Assembly: GCF_001263205.1 (NCBI RefSeq)
Contig: NZ_CP012333.1
Location: forward strand, 10,459,501 to 10,523,500
DNA from: Labilithrix luteola
Lineage (GTDB): Bacteria > Myxococcota_A > Polyangia > Polyangiales > Polyangiaceae
DNA length: 64,000 nt
Direction of reading: 5' to 3'
The translations under genes and the position numbers were made by a program. This document shows positions 58,743 through 64,000 of this stretch, in pieces (position 1 is the first letter of the stretch; every line of letters starts with the position of its first letter). The notes beneath the pieces were generated by a model. The model made no database searches, had not been told where the DNA came from, and was given only the letters and a program-made list of their open reading frames with translations.

Positions 58743-59219
58743 TCAGCGGCGCTTGCGGCGAGACGGGCGGGGAGCCCCCAAAGAAGGCGCCTCGTCCGTT
58801 CTGGCAGGCACGAATTCGCCCTCGATCGCCGCGAGAACGCCTAGTCCTGCAGCTCCCGCGGCTCCCGCGGCGCTCGACGTCGAGGCGGTGACGACCGTCG
58901 GCGCGAGCACGATCTCGATAGGCTCGATGACGCGCGGGGCAACCGGAGGCGATGCTGGCCCCGGCAGCATGCTGCCGACGAGCGCCGTGGTCACGTCGCG
59001 GGTGGTGGCGAGGGCGAGTCGATAGGTGTGGAGCGTCGCGCGGACCGCATCGAGCGAGAGCGCCGAGGCGTCACCCAGCGCTCGAACGGCGAGCGCGAAC
59101 GGCGGGACCGCCCCCGGCAGGCCCGCATCCAGACCACGCGCCGCAGGCCGCAAGGCCAGAGGCGCCGAGGGAACAGCAAATTGACGCGACGTCGAGAGAG
59201 TCGTGGTTTCCATGGTCAT
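58743..59219 (-). CDS. Hypothetical Ala/Pro-rich protein
   Basis: 158 aa from the ATG at 59219; the ATG at 59213 is preferred if the GGGGATG is the ribosome-binding site. Low-complexity Ala/Val/Pro composition with moderately hydrophobic stretches (PTVVTASTSSAAGAAGAAGL) and a basic end RPSRRKRR. No family recognised. The codon pattern is compatible with a gene but not decisive; it might be a spurious frame. It lies between the YeiH-family gene and ffh, all on the minus strand. Confidence 0.4.
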   Translation of the reverse strand: MTMETTTLSTSRQFAVPSAPLALRPAARGLDAGLPGAVPPFALAVRALGDASALSLDAVRATLHTYRLALATTRDVTTALVGSMLPGPASPPVAPRVIEPIEIVLAPTVVTASTSSAAGAAGAAGLGVLAAIEGEFVPARTDEAPSLGAPRPSRRKRR

Positions 59220-59371
59220 CCCCTGCGCGAACGGCACGCGTCTCCAGCGACTGCACGTCTGCAAGGCGCAAAATTCCCTGCTGGCAGCAGCTGACGCATT
59301 GCGTCGTCACGCTCCCCAAGCCCTATCCCAGACCGCCCTCGGAGGCCAGCTTTGCGAGCACGACGCGACCA

Positions 59372-60358
59372 TCAGGTCGGGACGAGCCCCATGACGATCG
59401 CAGCGAGGGTTGCCGTCGCGAGCGTCAGCCAGAGCGCAACGCCCTGGAGCAGCGGGCGGACGCCGAGCCGTCGAAGCGCGGGCCGCGTGAGGCCAAGGCC
59501 GACGAGAAACAGCGTGGCGGCCAGCAGGCGATGCGCGGCGAACGCCACCATGCGACCGGCCGGCGCAAGGGCGGGCACGAACGTGACGAGCGCGGCGGAG
59601 GCGAGAAAGCCGGCGATGAACCACGGACGTTTCGGCGAGGGACGAGCGCCCGACGCCGGGTCGGCGACCGTTCGGGCACGCAACATGGCCACCCCGAAGG
59701 AGACCGGTACGATCCAGAGGGCGCGCGCCAGCTTCGCGGCGGTTGCCACTTCGAGGGCCCGCTCACCGTACTGCGAGGCCGCCCCGACGACCGAGCTCGT
59801 GTCGTGGATCGCGAGCGCACACCAGAGGCCGAACGCGTCCTGCCCGAGATGGAAGCGATGCCCGACGAACGGAAACACGACGAGCGCCACGGCGTTCAGG
59901 ACGAACACCGTGACGAGGGCGATCGACACGTCGTCTTCTTTCGCGCGGATCGCCGGGGCCACGGCGGCGATGGCGCTGCCCCCGCAGATGGCCGTGCCCA
60001 CGGTCACGAGCAACGACGAGTCGCGCGACACACCGAGCCGACGACCGAGAAGGGTTCCCAAGAGAAGCGCGCTGCCGATGCCGATGGCCGTATAGCCGAG
60101 CCCTTGGATTCCGACTCGTCCCACGACGGCCAGGTTCATGCCGGCCCCGAGTCCGATGACCGACCAGGCAAGCGTCCGCTGCGCGAGCGCGCGCGTGCGG
60201 CTCGGCCACGGGTTGTCGACGCTCAGCGCGACCGCAATGCCTCCGAGGAGCGCCACGACCGGCGAAACCCACGGCAAGAGCGCAGCGAGCGCGCCGATCG
60301 GAACGAGCCATCGAGCCACCCCTGACCGTGATGCGACGAGATCCATGGTCGAGAGCAT
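59372..60358 (-). CDS. YeiH/UPF0324-family putative sulfate exporter
   Basis: 328 aa; the ATG at 60346 is an alternative start. About ten membrane segments. Family motifs GTAICGGSAIAAVAP and ALAIHDTSSVVGAASQYG are clear. The family has been linked to sulfur-compound export (YeiH and relatives), but substrates are poorly established. No LysR-type regulator is adjacent, unlike many yeiH loci. Divergent from the sigma-factor locus. Confidence 0.9.
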   Translation of the reverse strand: MLSTMDLVASRSGVARWLVPIGALAALLPWVSPVVALLGGIAVALSVDNPWPSRTRALAQRTLAWSVIGLGAGMNLAVVGRVGIQGLGYTAIGIGSALLLGTLLGRRLGVSRDSSLLVTVGTAICGGSAIAAVAPAIRAKEDDVSIALVTVFVLNAVALVVFPFVGHRFHLGQDAFGLWCALAIHDTSSVVGAASQYGERALEVATAAKLARALWIVPVSFGVAMLRARTVADPASGARPSPKRPWFIAGFLASAALVTFVPALAPAGRMVAFAAHRLLAATLFLVGLGLTRPALRRLGVRPLLQGVALWLTLATATLAAIVMGLVPT

Positions 60359-60575
60359 CGCGCCGATCCATTCGTTTGGTTAGCCGCATTCCTGGATATG
60401 CCATCATCGAAACTGATGGCATGCGGCACGGAGGCGCGCCCTCGATGGCCGCCTCGCACGAGCTCCGCCGTTATTGCCGCGCCGTCGGCTGAATCGTAGG
60501 TTCGCGAAACGCTGCGTCCGGCGTCTCTCCGTGCTCTTCTTCGAGACAGGCGTGGGCTGGAGTAGACGAAAGACG

Positions 60576-61613
60576 ATGGCGAGCCAGCGGCGGGCGCTGG
60601 TCACATCGATCGCCCTGACGCTGGTGTCGGGGGTGAGAGCCGCGGCGGCGGAGCCATCCGCGGTAGCGCTTCGGCTCTCCGAGTCGGCCCCCGAGGGGTG
60701 CCCGAAGACACCGAGCTTGCGAGAGCGTTTGGCCACTCACCTCGGACGCATCCACGAGGTAGAGGCGCAATCCGAAGAGCCAGCCATCGACCTCGTCTTT
60801 CGGGTCGAGCGGAAAAATGGGCTCAACCTTGGCAGCGTCAGGATCACCTCGGCCGGCGTGAGCGTCGAGCGGAGCGCTTCGTCGACCTCCTGCGAGGATG
60901 TCTATGCTGCACTGAGTGTGATGGCGGCCATCGCCATCGGCGAGGAGCGAGAGGCTCACCCGCTCGACGCGCGCGGGCCATCCGAACCGCCCGGTGCAGA
61001 GCCAACGACCGAAGCTCCACGTCCTCCGACGGTGCCGCCACCGGCGGAACGCGTTGCGCGAGTCGTTGGGCCCGTGGCCTCGCCGTCGATGGCCAAGCGG
61101 ATCGAGGTGGGCTTCGGAGCCGGGCCCGAGGTCAACGGCAACCGAGGTCTCGTCCTTTTGTCGACGTGGTTCGCGCAGATTTCCGTCCCCTTTGGCCTCG
61201 ATCCAACGCTTCGCGTGGGGCTCGCGCGAAGTACGCGAGAGCACGTGTCGTCGCCTCGGGGCGGTCTCGACATTCGGTGGAGCGAAGTCACGTTCGCGGG
61301 GTGCGCCACTCTCCTCCGGCAAGGAGCACTACGCGTCGGTCCGTGCGTGAACGTCGAGCTCGGCCGTTTGGAGGCGAGCCTTCTTCCGCCCCTCGATGCG
61401 CGTCAATTCTCGTATCTCTGGCTCACGCTCGGAGGGTCGGTACGCGTGGCATGGCAACCGGTCCGCCAATTCTCGATCGAGCTGACGTCGGGGGTCCGCG
61501 CGCCTCTCCTGCGAAAGGAGCTCTATTTCGAGCCGTACGCAGAGCCCGTCGCCTACCGCGCTCCCGCCCTCTCGCCGTTCATGGCCGTGGGAATCGTCGC
61601 GCATTTGCCGTGA
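60576..61613 (+). CDS. Secreted beta-rich hypothetical protein upstream of the ECF sigma gene
   Basis: 345 aa from the ATG at 60576, which gives the signal peptide (about 1-26, VRAAAA). The first domain (about 27-125) contains an ESAPEGCPKTPSL stretch and a two-cysteine pair. A Pro/Glu linker (about 130-170) follows, then an alternating-strand C-terminal region (about 175-345) that looks like a small outer-membrane barrel. This layout (signal, Cys-containing domain, Pro linker, barrel) recurs next to ECF sigma genes in myxobacteria as I recall, but the role is unknown. Confidence 0.72.
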   Translation: MASQRRALVTSIALTLVSGVRAAAAEPSAVALRLSESAPEGCPKTPSLRERLATHLGRIHEVEAQSEEPAIDLVFRVERKNGLNLGSVRITSAGVSVERSASSTSCEDVYAALSVMAAIAIGEEREAHPLDARGPSEPPGAEPTTEAPRPPTVPPPAERVARVVGPVASPSMAKRIEVGFGAGPEVNGNRGLVLLSTWFAQISVPFGLDPTLRVGLARSTREHVSSPRGGLDIRWSEVTFAGCATLLRQGALRVGPCVNVELGRLEASLLPPLDARQFSYLWLTLGGSVRVAWQPVRQFSIELTSGVRAPLLRKELYFEPYAEPVAYRAPALSPFMAVGIVAHLP

Positions 61614-61732
61614 GACGCCGGCGCCCCCCCGTGGAAGCCGACCAGCTCTCCACGGACAAAGTGGAGGGCGCGATGACGTTTTTGGTCTAGCGGGGCTCGG
61701 AGGTCGCCATTCCATCGGTAAAGGATCTGGTC

Positions 61733-62311
61733 GTGGTCGCCGTACCTTCCCCGCAGGCTATCGCTGACGTGCCCACGAGGGATCGTGCCGCGAACGAGCG
61801 TCTGCGCGCGATCATCCTCGAACATTACGACTTCGTCTGGCGTTCGGTGAGGCGGCTTGGCGTCCCGCCGCCGGAGACGGACGACGCCACGCAGCAGACG
61901 TTCATCGTGCTCTCGCGCAAGCTCGATCGGGTCGAGGCAGGGAAAGAGCGCCAGTTCCTCTTCGGGATCGCCATGCGTGTTGCCTCCAGTGCCCGTCGCG
62001 CCCGCGCGAAGCTTCGTGAAGTCTCCGAAGTCCCCGGGGAGGACGACCCGCGTGTCCCCTTCGTCCTCCCGACCGTCGAAGCCCGGCTCGATCGTGCCGT
62101 TGCACGGCAGGCACTCGACGAAATTCTCGCCGGCATGTCGGATGAACGGCGTGCCGTCTTCGTCCTCGCTGTCTTCGAGGAGCACTCGCTCGCGGATATC
62201 GCGACGACCTTGCAGATCCCAATCACGACGGTGGCATCGCGATTGAAGGCCGCACGCGAAGCGCTCGAGAGCGGCATCGCTCGGATTCGTGCACGAAGGC
62301 AAGGAGTCTGA
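61733..62311 (+). CDS. ECF-family RNA polymerase sigma factor
   Basis: 192 aa from a GTG. Region 2 at about 25-95 (HYDFVWRSVRRLGVP, DATQQTFIVLSRKL) and region 4 at about 125-190 (VFVLAVFEEHSLADIAT and TTVASRLKAAREALES, the helix-turn-helix that reads the -35 box). A sigma70-type ECF factor that would direct a small envelope-stress regulon. The following gene, 2 bp downstream, is the likely regulator; it also precedes a Cys-rich lipoprotein gene, which may be a target. Confidence 0.92.
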   Translation: MVAVPSPQAIADVPTRDRAANERLRAIILEHYDFVWRSVRRLGVPPPETDDATQQTFIVLSRKLDRVEAGKERQFLFGIAMRVASSARRARAKLREVSEVPGEDDPRVPFVLPTVEARLDRAVARQALDEILAGMSDERRAVFVLAVFEEHSLADIATTLQIPITTVASRLKAAREALESGIARIRARRQGV

Positions 62312-62313
62312 AC

Positions 62314-63141
62314 GTGGCCAAATTCGACATTGGGTCGCCCGACATCGGTGACGGCGATCCGCTGACCAACGAGATTCTCGACTCCGCGTTCGACGACGTG
62401 CCTTCTGCCGGCGCGCGCGACCGATTGCTGGCGACGTTCGATCTGGCGCCGGCAGATGCAGGAACGAAGCAAGGTTCATCGCCCCAGGCTGTTTTCGGTG
62501 GCCGGTATGCTCAGGTCGTCGGCCTCGCGCTGGCGATTGGTGCGACCGCGGCCGTGGTTTCGGTCGGATTGCGGGACCGAAATCCGAGCCACACGCCGGA
62601 GGCGGACACGGTCGCCGCCATCGCGAATGTCGAAGGCACGACCTCACCTGCCTCCACGGAGAGCGTCGGTCATCCGCCCGCGGAGCCTGCTCGATCCGCG
62701 CCAGTCTCGCCACTTGCCGTGTCGGCGCCGCCCGTGACGCATGAACGCGCGGATACACGACCCGAGAATCGGGCGAGGCCCACCGCACGTCTCACACCGG
62801 CGGCGCCGGTCGCGCAGGCCCCGGAGGACGCGCGCGGATCTTCACTCGGTCGCGAAGTGGCACGCGTGACGGCCGCCCGCTCGGCACTCGCTGCGGGGGA
62901 TGTCTCACGCACGCTCGCGCTGCTCGATTCGTACGACGCCGAGTTTCCCGCAGGCACGCTGGCGATCGAGGCCTCCGTCCTTCGCATCGAGGCGCTCGCG
63001 CGAAGCGGACGTAGAGACGAAGCGCGTCGCCTCGGTGATCAGTTTCTCGCTCAGCACCCGAGAGGGGCGTTTGCGCGCCGTGTCGAAAGCTCGCTGGAGC
63101 TCGCGTCTCCCGAGAACCACGAGTCGCCGCCCGCCCGCTGA
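62314..63141 (+). CDS. Membrane protein with C-terminal TPR-like tail, probable anti-sigma partner
   Basis: 275 aa from a GTG, 2 bp after the sigma gene. A cytoplasmic N-terminus of about 68 residues precedes a single membrane segment (about 69-88, VVGLALAIGATAAVVSVGL), a long Pro/Ala/Thr periplasmic linker, and a C-terminal helical repeat (about 185-260, LLDSYDAEFPAGTLAIEA and EALARSGRRDEARRLG) of TPR type. There is no zinc motif like the one in the gene at 27-515. Position and single-span topology make it a likely anti-sigma factor or sensor for the sigma above; this is inferred from gene order. Confidence 0.75.
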   Translation: MAKFDIGSPDIGDGDPLTNEILDSAFDDVPSAGARDRLLATFDLAPADAGTKQGSSPQAVFGGRYAQVVGLALAIGATAAVVSVGLRDRNPSHTPEADTVAAIANVEGTTSPASTESVGHPPAEPARSAPVSPLAVSAPPVTHERADTRPENRARPTARLTPAAPVAQAPEDARGSSLGREVARVTAARSALAAGDVSRTLALLDSYDAEFPAGTLAIEASVLRIEALARSGRRDEARRLGDQFLAQHPRGAFARRVESSLELASPENHESPPAR

Positions 63142-63176
63142 GCCTTTCCTCTCTTCCGTTCTCGAAGGAGCGTCAC

Positions 63177-64000
63177 GTGAGATTTCGCATCTTGGGGGCA
63201 ACCCTTGCCCTTGCGCTCGTATGCGCTGTCGCCTCGTCGTGCTCGAGCCCAGAATCGCTGGGCGCGGGGCTCGAGCCTCCGCTCGGCTTCGTGAGCGCCG
63301 ACGCAAGCACCGACGGCGACGCGACCGACACGAACGAGGCTGGGCGCACCTTGACCTCGTACTGTCCCTCGAACCAATGCCCGAAGGGCCGGACGAACTG
63401 CCCCACGTCGCGATTCCCCTGCGACGTCGACTTGCTGACGGACACGAACAATTGCGGGGCGTGCGGAGTCGTCTGTCCGTCGAATGGGAACGGCGCGACC
63501 TACGACTGCGTCAACGGCAAATGCGCGCTCACGTGCCAGACCTCTTCGTACGTCGGCGACTGTGACGGCATCGTCGACAACGGATGTGAAACGTCGTTGC
63601 TCACCAACGACAATTGCGTGACCTGCGGACGGAAATGCGACCCCGCCAAACCATGTGTCGACCGTGCATTCAACGACGTCGATTGCGGATGTCACGACGA
63701 TCAAACGTATTGTCCCGACGCCCCCTATTTGAAATGTATCGACACGCGTGCCGACGATACCAACTGCGGTGCCTGCGGGAACGTCTGCGATCCGACCGCG
63801 GGCGGTGCTCCGTCGTACCCCAATGCCTACTACGGCTGCGAGAAGAGCGCTTGCGGGGCCCTCAAGTGCGTTCCGTATACAGGTGATTGCGACAACGCCG
63901 TCACCAATGGGTGTGAGACGTCTCTCCTGACGAAGACGAATTGCGGTGGCTGCGGACTCGCGTGTCCGAGCGGTCAAGAGTGCCGGCTCAACGAATTCCA
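63177..64000 (+). CDS. Cys-rich repeat lipoprotein (partial, cut by window edge)
   Basis: At least 274 codons from a GTG with AAGGAG 7 bases upstream; the frame is open to the end of the window. The signal peptide ends VASSC (Cys22), then an Asp/Thr-rich linker. The rest consists of repeats with the pattern NNCGACG.VC..., C..G.C...C and D.GCETSL, giving dozens of cysteines that would be disulfide-bonded outside the cell. Such Cys-rich lipoproteins are common in myxobacteria. One 60-base sample counted by hand is about 58% GC, below most of the window. It is 35 bp after the anti-sigma candidate, so probably in the same operon. Confidence 0.85.
   Translation, partial: MRFRILGATLALALVCAVASSCSSPESLGAGLEPPLGFVSADASTDGDATDTNEAGRTLTSYCPSNQCPKGRTNCPTSRFPCDVDLLTDTNNCGACGVVCPSNGNGATYDCVNGKCALTCQTSSYVGDCDGIVDNGCETSLLTNDNCVTCGRKCDPAKPCVDRAFNDVDCGCHDDQTYCPDAPYLKCIDTRADDTNCGACGNVCDPTAGGAPSYPNAYYGCEKSACGALKCVPYTGDCDNAVTNGCETSLLTKTNCGGCGLACPSGQECRLNEF

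Noticed and set aside
61648..61683. Terminator after the secreted barrel protein
   Set aside because: The stem is only 6 bp (CTCCAC/GTGGAG) and the T-run begins 12 bases later, so it is not convincing.
1..64000. tRNA, rRNA, insertion sequences, integrases or phage genes
   Set aside because: None recognised in the sequence. Small RNAs without strong signatures, such as 4.5S RNA, would escape reading by eye.

Overview
The window is a GC-rich bacterial chromosome segment with dense coding on both strands, frequent GTG starts and many 4-base ATGA overlaps between co-transcribed genes. The gene content points to a myxobacterium-like member of Myxococcota, probably Polyangia (inference). It includes a Ser/Thr kinase fused to an ATPase and TPR region, many lipoproteins with Asp/Ala-rich linkers, a Cys-rich lipoprotein with CGxCG-type repeats, and an archaeal-type ATP-dependent DNA ligase. 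I see no rRNA, tRNA, CRISPR array, transposase, integrase or phage gene.

Layout. 1-3 kb: an anti-sigma-like pair (zinc-binding membrane protein plus an STN/bactofilin-like membrane protein), MsrB and an unrecognised Cys-rich protein. 3.1-5.5 kb: an amino-acid ABC importer whose binding protein and permease are one polypeptide, followed by its ATPase. 5.5-9.5 kb: the kinase-ATPase-TPR giant. 9.6-23.2 kb: a potassium island with a CPA2 antiporter, kdpD-kdpE, an L,D-transpeptidase-like lipoprotein, a porin-like protein, and a 26-codon ORF followed by kdpF-kdpA-kdpB-kdpC. 23.3-24.5 kb: a mono-haem lipoprotein, then 612 bp without a convincing gene, holding a 21-bp tandem array and a ~380-bp near-palindromic element with perfect 24-bp ends. 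A second, shorter element with related ends lies upstream of kdp.

24.5-30.2 kb (minus strand): an ATPase-TPR protein, a MepA-like murein endopeptidase and a phospholipase D-family protein. 30.4-36.7 kb: a GST-like protein, an unrecognised protein, and an RND pump with its adaptor but no outer-membrane partner. 37-40.2 kb: a lipoprotein and the two subunits of a 3-oxoacid CoA-transferase with a clear terminator. 40.2-45.1 kb: a PAS/GAF histidine kinase, then three translationally overlapping genes of unknown function, the first resembling a 2OG-Fe(II) oxygenase. These three are my best candidate for an undescribed system. 45.3-49.3 kb: a vWA lipoprotein, a DNA ligase with a putative clamp-binding tail, a PEBP-family protein and a DUF4274-like protein.

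49.3-64 kb: an S46 peptidase, an orphan Wzc-like tyrosine autokinase, a TPR/beta-barrel protein, a CBM9-like lipoprotein with a strong terminator, Ffh with a repetitive Gly/Phe/Pro/Met tail, a YeiH-family permease, and an ECF sigma locus that ends in a Cys-rich lipoprotein cut by the window edge. Main themes are envelope and lipoprotein biology, potassium homeostasis and signalling.
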